Shown: one piece after another, positions 34,713-46,014 of the stretch | Numbering within the stretch: the first letter of the stretch is position 1 | Layout of the letters: each line of letters starts with the position of its first letter | Assembly: GCA_013339895.1 (NCBI GenBank) | Contig: JABACO010000024.1 | Coordinates: 2,800,746 to 2,864,745, forward strand | DNA length: 64,000 nt | Source of the DNA: Ephydatia muelleri | Lineage: Eukaryota; Porifera; Demospongiae; Spongillida; Spongillidae | Direction: 5' to 3' | Translations under genes and position numbers: made by a program | The notes under the pieces: model-generated | Told to the model about the DNA's origin: nothing | The model's input: only the letters and a program-made list of their open reading frames with translations | Databases searched by the model: none

Positions 34713-35242
34713 GTTACATGTGTGCAAAGGGTACATGTACATGTATATTGTGGTGAGGACAGAGGGGAAGCACAGCATGGGGTATGGATGTGTCTGTGTG
34801 CTTGTGTGTGTTTGTTTCATGTGTGTAAAGTGTGTGCAAATGTGTAGTGTTTGTGCAAATGTTAGTCATTGAATATGAGGATGTGTTGAAAGTGTTGGTA
34901 CATAAGACGTATGTCACCTCCAGCTACAAGCAAAACTTCATGTAGTTTATGTTGTAGTGATGTAGCAAGGGAAGTGGGGTGCCCCATGTTTTATCCTAGG
35001 TTTGAATAAATGGACCATTATATCAACGTGTTCTAGTGGTGTTGAAGCTTTTAGGGTGTGGCCCACTTGTGGCATTTCTTTGTAATCATACCTCCTCCAT
35101 CAAAGTACATTCCTTTAGTCCTTTCTCCAGCGGGTCAATGAGCTGGATAGCAAGCTCACTGTTTGTTTTTGCAAATGGACCATTATATTAATTTGTTTCA
35201 GAAGGTGTCTTCACATAGATGCATGTTATTTTGCGTATGTAT

Positions 35243-35288
<46 letters not shown>

Positions 35289-36068
35289 ATGTAGGAAGGG
35301 ATGTAGGGTGCCCCATTTTTCCCCTAGGTTTGAATAAATGGACCATTATATCAACGTGTTCTATTGGTTGTTGAAGCTTTAAGAGTGATAAGACGGGAAG
35401 CACAATATGGGGTATGGTTGTGTCTGTGTGCTTGAGTGTGTGTATAATGTGCATGTGTGTAGTGTGTGAGCTAATGTGGTTAGTGAAATTGTGGTATCAG
35501 TTTTGGAGCATGGCAAATTCTGACATAGGACTAGAATGTTGGTACAGCTACAAGGAAAAGCGTGATGTAGTTTATGTTATGGCAATGTAGGGGTAGTGGG
35601 TGACTATGCACTCCAATATCAAAGGTGTCTTCAGTGTAGTGATTTAATCATGGATCCATGATTACATAGTACCAGTTCAAAAGCAGTATGTGTGAGGAAA
35701 GTAGCAAATGAACTGATAAGAAGCGGAAGAGCCAAATGGCGTCTTGAGATTAATTTATTCACATCATAGTACACACCAATTGGTTTCCAGCTGGAAGCCA
35801 CTTAACGATAAGTACCTGCTAGACAGCAGATTTGCCATTCATTTGCACATTTGGTTAACACACTTGTCAGTTAATGGGATCGTTTCCGCGAAAAGGGACC
35901 TAGTGCATATTATAAAATTTGTTATACAAATGCCTTACGTTTAAATCGCTATAACTTCCGAACTGTAGACGCTATCGACTTTCTATTTTCAGTACTTCAT
36001 AGCACACCATTTCTGTATGTAGATCTATATTTTCGTGTCTTACACAAGCTCCGTGCCGACGTTATGAG
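34713..36068. repeat. Intergenic duplications and TG tract
   Basis: Blocks at 35001-35057 and 35330-35384 (TTTGAATAAATGGACCATTA, TCAACGTGTTCTA) repeat directly, separated by a (TG)n run at 35239-35288. About 35860-36010 is a diverged copy of the arm of the 655-1790 inverted repeat. No gene is recognised. Confidence 0.6.
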
Positions 36069-36069
36069 A

Positions 36070-36226
36070 CCACAGGGAAAAAAATGGGTCGAATCAAAAT
36101 TTTGATTTTATAAAGGATTTTAAATCGTCTGTAAAATCATTGTGCCGATTGAACAAACGCGTGTGATTTTTACTGTTCAATCACGCAATGATTCCAAAAT
36201 GATTCTACGCGTTTTTTCCCTGTGGA
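36070..36226. mobile_element. Small MITE with CCACAGGGAAAAAA ends
   Basis: A 14-bp inverted repeat (CCACAGGGAAAAAA / TTTTTTCCCTGTGG) bounds 157 bp. If the true end is CACAG, GAC flanks both sides as a 3-bp duplication. Its CACAG ends and 3-bp flank resemble the element at 37313-40654. Confidence 0.7.
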
Positions 36227-36719
36227 CCTGATTACCCATGGGGTTCGAAACTGCCACATCTTCAGGTAGGATAGTCCAATTCGTTTCAAATTCAGTGTGT
36301 GGTCCAGACGGGGACCCGATCAGCCGAGAATGCGTTCACCGTCGAGGAAGGGAACGGGTCGCCTCTAGCCTTGCGTCAGTATCATGTATACATGTATATA
36401 TGCTATCTAGCCAGTGCATTAACAGGCATATAATATATATGCTAAACAGCCGATGCGTCTCTCATGCGGGTTATAAAGTAATGCATACATGCGTGCATAT
36501 ATGCATGGAGTCCCGCGTCTCCACTCAATGAGTGTGATGGCCCGCTTGCGGGCTTAACTAGTAATTAATGCTATATCGGTGCACGTACACACTTGTATAG
36601 AGTCGGATGCATAATATATTCCGCGGTATTAATTGTGCACGTGCCCACCCCCATCCCCTCACAGGTATACATTATCGGTACATGTCTGACATGCTGGCTC
36701 TATAGAGTCCTGCTTCTCG

Positions 36720-37312
36720 GTGGTGACACCGGGAAGGTCACCCGGTTCTATTATCGGCGGCACAACCCCACTACGTTTTTCCGCATGGTATACCGCTCTA
36801 CGGGCTCACCCTGACAGATCGTTTGTCAGCTACATTTGTACCGGGCTGCAGATTGGCTTCAGAATCGGCTTTGCACGTCACAAGCCGCTACGTAACGCCG
36901 CATCCAACATGCTCTCTGCGATGCAGCACCCGGAGCAAATCGATGAATACCTCGAGAAAGAACTCAGACTGGGTCGTATGTTGGGTCCTTTCCGTGACCT
37001 AGGTGGACTATCGCCCGTGCACATCAGCAGATTCGGCGTTATACCAAAAGGGCACAATACAGGGAAATGGAGACTGATCACAGACCTGTCCTTCCCACCA
37101 GGCAACAGCGTTAATGATGGTATCGATCCAGCTATTTGTTCTCTCCGTTACACCACCGTGGAGGACGTGGCCTCAGTAGCCGCTCAACTCGGTCCACACA
37201 CATTGATGGCTAAGATCGATATCGAGTCAGCATACCGCCTGATTCCGGTCCATCCTGAGGACTGGTTCTTGCTCGGTGTGAACTGGAGAGACCAAGTTTA
37301 CATTGACCCTAT
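36720..37312 (+). pseudogene. DIRS-like reverse transcriptase, N-terminal part
   Basis: Motifs: LRFSAWYTALRAHPDRSFV, ISRFGVIPKGHNTGKWRLIT, DLSFPPGNSVNDGIDPAICS, then motif A in AKIDIESAYRLIPVHPEDW with its catalytic aspartate. The frame is open up to the inserted element at 37313 and has no frameshift, so this half looks little decayed. Codons in view before the first ATG (about 36700) also look coding, so the true start may be further upstream. It belongs with the part starting at 40655. Confidence 0.85.
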
Positions 37313-37639
37313 CACAGCAATTCGGCCGTCCGCACGCGGGTGATTACAAAATACGTATTCAGTCATGCATCCGTGCCATTATTTCACCGCCCAATCCTGT
37401 ACGGGAATATCATTAAACGGTCATTTAACCCTCTCCTCACGTATGATTGAATTTGAATTCGAATACCTCTTTTAAGTTTACAACACGCCGAGGCTACAGC
37501 TGCAGTAGAGGACAGGTCCCACGAATTTTTAATTAAGGTATGTGAGGTCAAAAAAATAGTTTTCTAATGCCTGAAACCGAAAACATTGTGCACTCGTTGT
37601 CGCTCAGGGGTCAGAACAAGGCTATAGCTAGTTGTATGT

Positions 37640-38469
37640 ACTCACATTGGTCTGAGGCCTCACCACAGTGGTCTTCTTAGGGTGATGTGATTCGGAAGGG
37701 TGTGGCTATCTTCGGTGAGTAATTTGTCTCTAGATCTAATAATGGTATACACGTATCACTCAGCACATTCATAGATGTCTAAATAATCTATGGTACATTT
37801 TATTGTATGTGACGCAAGGTTTGTCCAGTAAGCTTCATTGGTATGAGACATTACCTCAATGGTCTTCTGAGGGTCACGTGATTCTGAAGGGTGTGGCTAT
37901 CTCAGGTGAGGCGTTTTTCACTAATAATGGTATACATACTGACATGAGTATCACTACATTTCATTGTATGTGACACAAGGTTTGTCCAGTAAGCTTCACA
38001 TTGGTATGAGACATCACCCCAATGGTCTTCTGAGGGTCGCGTGATTCTGAAGGGTGTGGCTATCAGGTGAGTCGTTTGTTACTAATAATGGTATACATAC
38101 TGACGTGAGTATCACTACATTTCATAGTATGTGACGCAAGGTTTGTCCAGTAAGCTTAATTCACATTGGTATGAGACATCACCCCAATGGTCTTCTGAGG
38201 GTCATGTGATTCTGAAGGGTGTGGCTATCAGGTGAGTCGTTTGTCACTAATAATGATATACATACTGACGTGAGTATCACTACATTTCATTGTATGTGAC
38301 ACAAGGTTTGTCCAGTAAGCTTCACATTGGTATGAGACATCGCCCCAATGGTCTTCTGAGGGTCACGTGATTCTGAAGGGTGTGGCTATCAGGTGAGTCG
38401 TTTGTCACTAATAATGGTATACATACTGACGTGAGTATCACTACTTTTCATTGTACGTGACGCAAGGTT
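37640..38469. repeat. Tandem repeat, unit about 160-166 bp, about 5 copies
   Basis: The word ACAAGGTTTGTCCAGTAAGC or close variants starts at about 37811, 37970, 38132, 38298 and 38459, after a more diverged first unit at 37640-37810. A partial unit continues at 38863 after an inserted MITE. Each unit carries a GGTCACGTGATTCTGAAGGG-type block with a CACGTG core in some copies. Confidence 0.85.
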
Positions 38470-38862
38470 CAGGGGCGGATCTAGGGGGGGCACCGGGGGC
38501 ACGTGCCCCCCCCCTTCCGTTCATCTAAATATATATTCACGTTACATAATCGTACCGTGTAACTGCTGATGTAGCGTATGAAAGAAGTATTAACGCTTCG
38601 CGACCATTCAAAAGCGACCACGAAGGCTCTCCGCCTCACTGTATGACAAAAATGCATAAACTAGCTACATACTAGTATTAGTAGTATATGTACTTTCATG
38701 CTTTTGTATTAAGTGATAAGTGCTAATTTTTCATTATGAATGTGTGTCAGTATTGCTATATTGCTCAAAGCTTCCGCGCTTCGCGCGGGAGGGGGCACAT
38801 CCCCCTCCCGCACCCACCCCCTTCCTGTGCCCCCCCTTCCTAAATTCCTGGATCCACCCCTG
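38470..38862. mobile_element. MITE with CAGGGGCGGATCTAGG ends
   Basis: The inverted ends CAGGGGCGGATCTAGG and CCTGGATCCACCCCTG interrupt the tandem repeat. AGGTT is present on both sides, and removing the insert restores the repeat unit. The end sequence resembles hAT-type MITEs, though only 5 duplicated bases are certain. Confidence 0.75.
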
Positions 38863-39342
38863 AGGTTTGTCCAGTAAGCTTCACATTGGTATGAGACATC
38901 ACCCCACTGGTCTTCTAATGACCTATGCAGCACTCACTGGAAATGCATCAAGAATGTTTTCACCTATCAGAGTCATGTTAATGAATAGTTTTTTTTTTCA
39001 TATTGTTGACTTGGTTCTGAGTACAGTGCTACACAAGTATATATCACACACAATTACACACAAAGTTCATCCACCTGCTGCACAAGGTGTAACAACAACT
39101 CAGAATGGTACGAGCATTAGCTGAGGCGACCAAAGCGGTCAGTCAATGCCTTGGTTATTTTTTATGAAGAAATGCATTTTTATATATTTCTTGGACGATG
39201 GTTTATGCTTCAGCTTGCCCTGGAGACTATATTATATGTTCTGCTGCGTGATGTGACTTATTATATGCATCATATAAAGAGGCGGGGCACGCAAACAATC
39301 TATCGCTAGAATGTACCTCGTTCTCTCGGTGTCTTCTTTGGT

Positions 39343-39474
39343 GCCATCCATAAATTACGTCACTTCGAAGGGTCCCCAGCATGCAGGGTGGTAGCAGCCA
39401 GTGTGACGATGTATACATGAAGCATACTTCAGTATAAGAGGGGTCCATATAGGTGACGTAATTTATGAACGGCC
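39343..39474. mobile_element. MITE with CATAAATTACGTCAC ends
   Basis: Inverted repeats of about 21 bp (CCATCCATAAATTACGTCAC against GTGACGTAATTTATGAACGG) bound 132 bp. No coding. Confidence 0.75.
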
Positions 39475-40654
39475 GCTTGTCATATCATTTATACAAAGGC
39501 TCAGGATTCCAACTCCAACCTCCCATTATGGAAATGTCTTTCAGAATGCCTCACGCTCTCAGCAGGCGAGGTCTGCAATCGCCATGTCATTAGTAAAACA
39601 TCATGACGACGCGGCCACGTGAATCACGTGATGATTATCGTCGGTAAGTATGGCTCCACAGAATGTTTTTTTTGATAGGATGTATGACCGCTGTGGAACA
39701 CTACATCTACCACTGTAAGTCAGAGAGGTGCCATTTTATTCCAAAATCGTCAAACGAAAGCCAGGTGAGTTACCTTTAGCCTACGCTCGTTTTGAATTGA
39801 AAGCTTTGCTTGTCAGGAAATTGTGTATTGGGATAACGTTCTGCGAAGCAATTCAGGCAGGTTGTTGGTTAGAAAGAACGGCCGGCTACGCTACACAGCG
39901 AGGTAAGCTGTCAATTACGTGTTTTTGTGTGGCACTTTGTTTGCTTCCAAGGCGTAACGTCGGGAACAGAATAATGGTGTTCTCTACTGCATTATGGCAG
40001 AAATGTTGGATTCCTTGATCTACCTGAAACATCCTGGCTGAACAAGAGCTCTAAAACGTACGTGATGTAACAGCACCTCGTTATTGTTACCCTTTTCCTT
40101 TCGCTCAAATGGCGGTGTATTCTACGTGCATTCGGGTTAACAGCAGTGAACTATTCTAAAGAAAGACCTGTGTTGTGGAAGTCAGATGTTACAACGTCAC
40201 CATCAACTGCTGGGAGGTAAGGCCATTTTTTGGTAAAAGTGTTGTTTCAGTTATGCTTTCTTTTCTACGAACAGGTTTGTTCTCTTATCAACTTTCTATG
40301 TTTCATATTTGTAAACTTGAAACATTAAATTTTTTGACTATGTGATCAATAACCTGAGAAATAATGATAGTATTAACTAGTATATTTAACTTTCCTTACG
40401 TCATACGATAGTTCTATATTGCGCGTACACGGTAGGTTCCTCGGTCACGTACAAAATTGCACGTTCGCGCGCGACGTTGCTCTCGAATTATCCCGTGCGC
40501 ATACAAATAATCCTCCGGGACCGAGAAATCATTCGTATGAAATCGGTCCACTCACGATTTCGAGAGCACATGGCGCGCAAAATTCGGAAGCACGCTCTTC
40601 CGGGTGATATTGCGTGCTGTCACGGGCCCGGAATCAAAGCCCTGAATTGCTGTG
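39475..40654. other. Unassigned part of the 3.3-kb TIR element
   Basis: Plus-strand splice-like sites are frequent (39716, 39761, 39905), bounding short open blocks such as VPFYSKIVKRKP. They could be exons of a degraded transposase, but no zinc finger, THAP or DDE motif could be read with confidence. Confidence 0.35.
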
Positions 40655-41528
40655 TATGTTACCTTTCGGCCTCCGCTCGGCACCGAAAATTTTTAATGCC
40701 GTCGCGGACGCTTTGGAATGGTGCCTGAGTACCGACGGCATACGTCACGTCTTCCATTACCTCGATGATTTCGTGGTGCTCGGGGCTCCAGGTTCGGATG
40801 AGTGTTCTCGAGCTTTGGAGAAGCTACGGAGTAGGTGCACGGAACTAGAGATTCCACTGGCCGCCCACAAGTGCGAAGGCCCTTCTACGAAGATCACTTT
40901 TCTTGGCATAGTTATTGACACCAGTGTTGGTGAATTGAGTTTACCGGCTGAAAAATTGAACCACCTTCGTGACCTTCTGGAGGACTGGGGAGATCGTAAG
41001 TCTTGTTCGCTTAAAGATCTCGAGTCGCTAATAGGCTACCTCAATCATGCCTGCAAGGTCATTCGCCCCGGGCGCTCGTTCCTGAGAAGGATGATCGATC
41101 TCCTGCATCGTACCCACAACAAGTACCATCCCATCCGCCTTAACCGTGATTTTCGGTCCGATTTGCAGTGGTGGAGGCACTTTGCGGCAGGTTGGAATGG
41201 CACCTCTTATATCGCTACTAGTTCGACATCCTGCTTTTCTTCTGACGCGTCCGGAAACTGGGGATGCGGCGCCTGGCACAGTCACTTATGGTTTCAATGG
41301 AAATGGGGTACTGTCTCTATACAGTTACCAATAGTTGTGAAGGAATTGCTGCCTATCCTTTTGGCGGCTATAGTCTGGGGACGGTTGTGGCATGCGCAGA
41401 AGGTGCGACAACCAGGCAGTTGTGGCGGTATTACATGCAGTCCAGGTCCAGTAAGCATTATCAATTTATGCACCTGCTGAGGTGCTTATTCTTCGTGGAA
41501 GCATATTTCCACTTCAGCCTGGTGGCCA
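40655..41528 (+). pseudogene. DIRS-like reverse transcriptase C-part and RNase H
   Basis: Resumes with MLPFGLRSAPKIFNAVADAL, then motif C in RHVFHYLDDFVVLGAPGS (YLDD), ITFLGIVIDT, the thumb-like SLKDLESLIGYLNHACKV and SFLRRMIDLLH. The RNase H part begins CFSSDASGNWGCGAWHSHLW and LPIVVKELLPILLAAIVWG. A frameshift near 41400 moves the frame; it continues as HYQFMHLLRCLFFVEAYFHF SLVA up to the Ginger insertion at 41529. Apart from that shift the frame is clean. Confidence 0.85.
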
Positions 41529-41539
41529 TGTCATGCGAA

Positions 41540-41730
41540 TTTCTGTCCTACGTAAATTTTATCCGTGGGACTAAAAGTTTTAATCCTAGGACAAAAAGTT
41601 TCAGAAACTTTTTGTCCCAGGGATAAAAAGTTTCTGAAACTTTTTGTCCTATCTTGAAACTTTTTGTCCTACTTGTGAGAACGTTACTACCAGAAATATT
41701 TTGTCCTACTGTGAAACTTATTGTCTCAAT
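41540..41730. repeat. Ginger-B left subterminal repeat array
   Basis: At least seven copies of GAAACTTTTTGTCC or its complement in both orientations (GGACAAAAAGTTTCAGAAAC facing its mirror). A further pair lies at 42435-42480. The right end keeps one GGACAAAAATTTTCG. Confidence 0.8.
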
Positions 41731-42109
41731 AGTTGTGAGAACAGTACTCCATGGTCGAATAAACCGCTTTGTACGTAATCCCATTACAAACCCCAGCTCC
41801 ACTACACTGAGATAGAGTAAGCGGATCGCTAAGAAAATAATTGGAGATTGATAAGCAATAGACTAAGACAATAACTTTACATATGGCTTTATAAATTTTC
41901 ATCTAGAGTAAGATCACCAATAAGATAATAGTACATTGGTAAGCAATAGACTGAACATAACAATTAAGCATTTATCCATAAAGACATTCTTTTAATCATT
42001 TTGATGGTAAACCTTACACAGAAAAGACAAAGACCAATACAAAATGTCCATACATGGGTTTTTGGTGTACAATTGCAATTAACATAATAAGTAATTAATC
42101 ACATCTGAT

Positions 42110-42409
42110 TTACATCCTTTTAACTGTTTCAAAGTGTTTCCCAATATTATTTATGTATATACATTCATTGCAATGGTTATCATCCGTTTTCTCTCTATGT
42201 GTCGTATGTTTTTGCCATTTGTTCATCTTCCTACATGGTCCATAGACATAGATTGTTGTCTGAAGCAATGAGGCTGCCGCTATTATTTCAATTTCAGTAG
42301 CCCATGCGCCCAGTGACTGCATATGTGACTGTTCTATGTAACTATCACCATTAACAAAGCAGGATAATTGAGGATTTGCTGAGTTGTCAACCATGTAGGT
42401 TGTATCCAA
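42110..42409 (-). pseudogene. Duplicated OTU C-terminal half
   Basis: A second copy of the OTU C-half: LGAWATEIEIIAAASLLQTT, IYVYGPC and IGKHFETVKRM. It lacks the DGNC half. It lies 0.5 kb downstream of the first copy in the same orientation, with a GTTTCTGAAACTTTCCGTCC repeat between, so it arose by tandem duplication or from a second element. Confidence 0.75.
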
Positions 42410-42589
42410 TAAGCAAACTTCATGATGATATTCCTGTGAGTTTCTGAAACTTTCCGTCCCACTCTAAATCTTTTGTCCCACTATTTACAAAGGTCTCCAA
42501 ATGTTCTATGCACATGGTCAGTTATTGGTTCAGTATTGAAACTATTGATACAAACTACAAAAGCACATTTAATCCACATCAAAACAGAA

Positions 42590-43160
42590 TTACATCTTTT
42601 TAACAGTTTCAAAATGGTTGGATATATTAGTAATGTAAATGCATTCATTGTAATGAATGTTTGCTTCTTCTTCACTTTCAAATGCATGCTTTTGCCACTT
42701 GTTACTCTTTCCACAAGGTCCATAGACATAGATTGTAGTTTGAAGTAACAAAGCTGAAGCGATGATTTCAATTTCTGTTGCCCATGTACCCAGTAGCTGC
42801 ATCTTTGACTGTTCAATGTAGTTTTCCATTCTTTCACCATCCTTAATAAGGCTGGATAATTGAGGATTTCCCGTGTTATCAATCATGTAGGTTGTAACCA
42901 ATAAGCGAACTTCTTGATGATAGTCCTGTGAACCAGTAAGCACAAATGAAAGTGATCGAAAAAAAAAAACAGTTACCATCAGCAACAATTCTGGCTGTTG
43001 AAGATGGACAGAGATTCACTGGAACCATCACTTTGGTAGTGTGATGTTCAATGTTTCCATGAATGTATGGGAGCCCAAGTGAATTGCAACGATCTTTTTG
43101 CCATTCCTTACATACAGGCATGCATGTAACAAATTTGAGAAATCTGCTCATTTTCAACAA
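42590..43160 (-). pseudogene. OTU-type cysteine protease domain of Ginger-B
   Basis: After KDRCNSLGLPYIHGN and STARIVADGNCFF (the DGNC motif with the catalytic Asp and Cys) the frame shifts by one base in an A-run near 42961 and continues FRSLSFVLTGSQDYHQEVRL, LGTWATEIEIIASALLLQTT and IYVYGP. It ends with ISNHFETVKKM, where the His fits the OTU active-site position. OTU proteases remove ubiquitin. Ginger elements with OTU domains have been described. The single shift inactivates it as it stands. Confidence 0.75.
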
Positions 43161-43969
43161 TTCTCATAAGTATGTCATCCGATGCATTTTCTTCAAAACA
43201 CAGAAGCACATTATCTTCAGGTACTGAAATGCTGTTCTTAGGTTCACTTGGTTGCAATAAATTTTCTTTGGTTTCTTCCTTGTCAAAGCAATACTTCCTT
43301 TTGCTGTAGATCCATAGGCATAATGCATCAAGATCTGATCCATCCATTAAAAAATACTTGTTTCCCAGTACATTCACAGACTTGAATGTGGTGCTACAAG
43401 ATTTTAACCAAATCTTAATCAGCTCATTTGATTTCACCATGTTGTAAGATGCATTAGTGTATGAGCAACGTTCTTGCTAAATTGCTTAAATTCATCATGC
43501 AGATAATCATTAACAATAATGAAGCTACCACTGAATACTTCCCTTAATGAAGTGTATCCATAATATTCTCTGAACTCGGTCCACAAAGAAACAGCTAGAT
43601 CCTTGCTTAGTGCGTATTCTCCGTCTTGTACTTTCAGCAGTGTTTCCTGTTATAAAATGTAATAGTACACAAACATAGTTGAAATAGAAATTTGTAGCTT
43701 ACATCAAAATATTCATCATCCTCTTCAGCTTCATATATTTGTGTGCAAGCTCCTGACCTCCATAATCGCAATAAACTTGTAGAGTACAGCTGCTCTTGAA
43801 GTGTCGCATTATCAATAGCATTCGGCTGTGAAACTCTGTCTTCATACTGCATGATTTCATCTTCGCTCTCTCCACTACAATCTTCATAAGCGCTTTCATG
43901 AGAATTGGAATCGTTTTCAACAATGTGATTCTCCTGCATCGACATATGTGATTTCTGCATGATGTTCAA
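43108..43969 (-). pseudogene. Ginger-B acidic linker region
   Basis: Frames of 111 and 110 residues: an acidic stretch (NSHESAYEDCSGESEDEIMQ) and a second block with NVLGNKYFLMDGSDLDALCL. No domain is recognised. They lie between the GPY/F module and the OTU domain in the same orientation and are probably parts of one protein separated by frameshifts or introns. Confidence 0.5.
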
Positions 43970-44324
43970 CTGTTGGTTTGTGCGAATATTCTATCTGTTT
44001 TGGTACCACAAAAACTTTCAAATGATCTTCATGAGCACGATCTACCTTTCTATCGTCACAACGTTTGACCAAGAAAAGGCCCTTTCCAATATCTTTCATT
44101 ACTTCATAAGGGCCAAGCCATTTAGGATCCAGAGCACCCCTTGCTCGTTTTTTGCACCTAAAGTCCTTCTTCAATACCTTATCTCCAATGCCAAAATGAG
44201 ATCCTTTGCCCCTCCTTCTGCTATAATTCCTCTTCTGTATTCTTTGGGCATCCATCACATTTCTTTTCACGTTCTCCAGAATCTCCTTTTTTGCATTGGT
44301 TAAGTATACATGACAGGAATCCTA
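43917..44324 (-). pseudogene. Ginger-B integrase C-terminal GPY/F module
   Basis: HFGIGDKVLKKDFRCKKRAR then LDPKWLGPYEVMKDIGKGLF carries the GPY/F motif found in integrases of Ty3/Gypsy elements and Ginger transposons. The tail AHEDHLKVFVVP ends with YVDAGESHC. The frame is intact here. In the element it follows the core after a short intron. Confidence 0.8.
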
Positions 44325-44339
44325 AAAAAGTATGAAAAT

Positions 44340-45075
44340 GCGCATAATTTACATGCTGTACATATATATGCTTACACTGTCTTGCTGAGTGTCATGATTC
44401 TCATAGTCATCCAACAATGTTTTTCCTTCGTCATTAAATGACAGTTCAATAGGCAACACTGCTTTCCTTCCAAACATCACTTTGAAGGGTAAATAAAGGG
44501 AAGAAGCATGCTTTGCAGTGTTGTAGGCAAACACATGATAGTCAATGTAGACATCCCAATCTTCCTTTTTCTCATTCAAAAACTTGACAACATGTTCTTC
44601 AAAATTTGATTCCATCTTTCATCTAAGCCATTGGCCTAATGGTGTATGATTAATGCATGAATAAATATGTGCTGTAAAAATCATATACCTGAGGATGATA
44701 AGGTGTCGTGAACTGCCTCTTAATACCCAACAGCTCTGTCATTTTTTTGTCTAAGTTATTTCTGAATTCCTTGCCTTGGTCAGTTGTAAGCAGCTTAGGG
44801 AGTCCCATTCTCATGAAAATCTATATATACCCAAGAACATTCATGTAACAAACAGAATATTAATATTACGATATACATGTAAATGTACCTTCAGCAGAGA
44901 AGCAGCAACGCCGGTAGCATGCTTACTACGAAGGGGCACAGCATCTTGTAGTAGTCTGAAAGGGTTAGAATAAACCTATTGCCACTCGACGAAGCAGGAG
45001 TAATCGGACCAATGAAGTCAATCCCCCCATGATACCAAGGTGAATGAATAGGGACTGGATGAAAAATTTCAGGCG
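44340..45075 (-). pseudogene. Ginger-B integrase core
   Basis: Blocks in order on the minus strand: FHPVPIHSPWYHGGIDFIGP (first catalytic D), FILTLSDYYK, donor at 44889; then MGLPKLLTTDQGKEFRNN (second D) and TPYHPQ; then NGLDERWNQI (catalytic E; V in Ginger-A is D here) and DYHVFAYNTAKHASSLYLPF, VMFGRKAVLPIEL. Intron positions match those of Ginger-A. A one-base shift lies near 44600. The two elements are clear relatives but far diverged. Confidence 0.8.
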
Positions 45076-45094
45076 GACAAAAATTTTCGTGACA

Positions 45095-45301
45095 GCCACA
45101 TACGTGACCAGCAAGGATAATAATATAGCAGACGATTTGTCACGTAATAACCTCTCTTCCTTCTTCTCCAAGGTGCCCACGGCAAGCAAAGCACCCGCAC
45201 AGATCCAGCCCCTGACAGTCGAGCTGCTGCTAGATCCGTTGGGAGATTGGATATCTCCAGCTTGGATGCGGCAGTTCAAAGCTATTTTCACAGCGGCCTA
45301 G
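45095..45301 (+). pseudogene. DIRS-like RNase H tail
   Basis: Resumes after the Ginger insertion as TYVTSKDNNIADDLSRNNLS, the DN-IADxLSR motif that ends RNase H in these elements, then LTVELLLDPLGDWISPAW and KAIF. It ends at TAG, but the next domain starts in the -1 frame from about 45296. Confidence 0.8.
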
Positions 45302-45917
45302 CTCCCTCGACCCACCGTTCGTACGATGCAGCCATGAGACGTTTTAATAGATTTTGCATTATGTATGACGCTGTTACTGCCTTAATATAATTCTTCGCCT
45401 TGGCGAGCTGCTGCTCGAGAGTGAAGCTTCTTACAACCCTTCACTGCACCTTAGCTAGGGAGACGTCGCCATCGACGCCAGATCAGCTACGTCAATGATT
45501 AAGATCCATCTCAGGAAGTCCAAATGTGACCAATTTAGTAATGGGGCTGACATACTGCTGGGGCGCACCGCGCGGCTGCGAGTTGTGCCCAGTCTCAGCC
45601 ATCATGACCTTCATAGGTTTGCGCCGCAGCACCCCCGGCCAATTCTTTATTGACCACCAGGAGAAGCCTATTGTAAAGTCGCATTCGTGGCGAAGGTCCG
45701 GGACGCCCTGCGCACAGCCGGTTATCCCGAGGAGCAATTCGCAGGCCACAACTTCAGGATCGGGGCAGCAACCAGCGCGGCGATGGCCGGCGTCGAAGAC
45801 TCCATGATACAGACGTTGGGAAGGTGGCATAGCGCCGCTTTCCTTCGCTATATTAGGACCCCGCAGATTCATCTGGCTGCAGCCACTGCATCATTGGCGA
45901 AAGCTACTATGAGTTAA
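45296..45917 (+). pseudogene. Tyrosine recombinase of the DIRS-like element, broken
   Basis: The N-part reads GLAPSTHRSYDAAMRRFNRF, then a stop. A middle remnant (45510-45660) reads IHLRKSKCDQFSNGADILLG in one frame and CELCPVSAIMTFIGLRRSTP in another. The C-part (45687-45917) is clean: YPEEQFAGHNFRIGAATSAA, MAGVEDSMIQTLGRWHSAAF, LRYIRTP. HxxR, the W/H position and the Tyr of RYIR match the catalytic set of tyrosine recombinases. Part of the N-domain is deleted, so it is inactive. Confidence 0.8.
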
Positions 45918-46014
45918 TGATTACCGGCTTTTAGGACCGGTCTCGTGCGTTGGAGTTAATCATGATATTATGCCAATGTCTATCCTACTAATTGTTTGGG
46001 GGGTGGAGGAAGCC

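Larger units (their letters stand above)
37313..40654. mobile_element. 3.3-kb TIR element inserted in the DIRS reverse transcriptase
   Basis: The ends are CACAGCAATTC and GAATTGCTGTG. TAT flanks both (37310-37312 and 40655-40657). Removing the element with one TAT joins the reverse transcriptase in frame. Inside are a tandem repeat array, two smaller MITEs, and a stretch (39620-40620) with several strong splice-like sites but no protein domain I can name. A 3-bp duplication occurs in Harbinger-type elements, but no transposase is recognised, so the superfamily is open. Confidence 0.85.
41529..45094 (-). mobile_element. Ginger-type transposon with OTU protease (Ginger-B)
   Basis: It starts TGTCATGCGAATTTCTGTCC and ends in TTTTCGTGACA, with a 4-bp duplication GCCA at 41525-41528 and 45095-45098. 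Coding runs on the minus strand: integrase core, GPY/F C-terminus, acidic linker and an OTU-type cysteine protease. The N-terminal zinc module of the integrase is missing: the core starts almost directly inside the right end. The element lies in the RNase H region of the DIRS-like retrotransposon. Confidence 0.85.

Noticed and set aside
38867..39124. An 85-residue plus frame after the interrupted tandem repeat
   Set aside because: It begins inside the tandem repeat and shows no domain; kept only as unassigned sequence of the TIR element.
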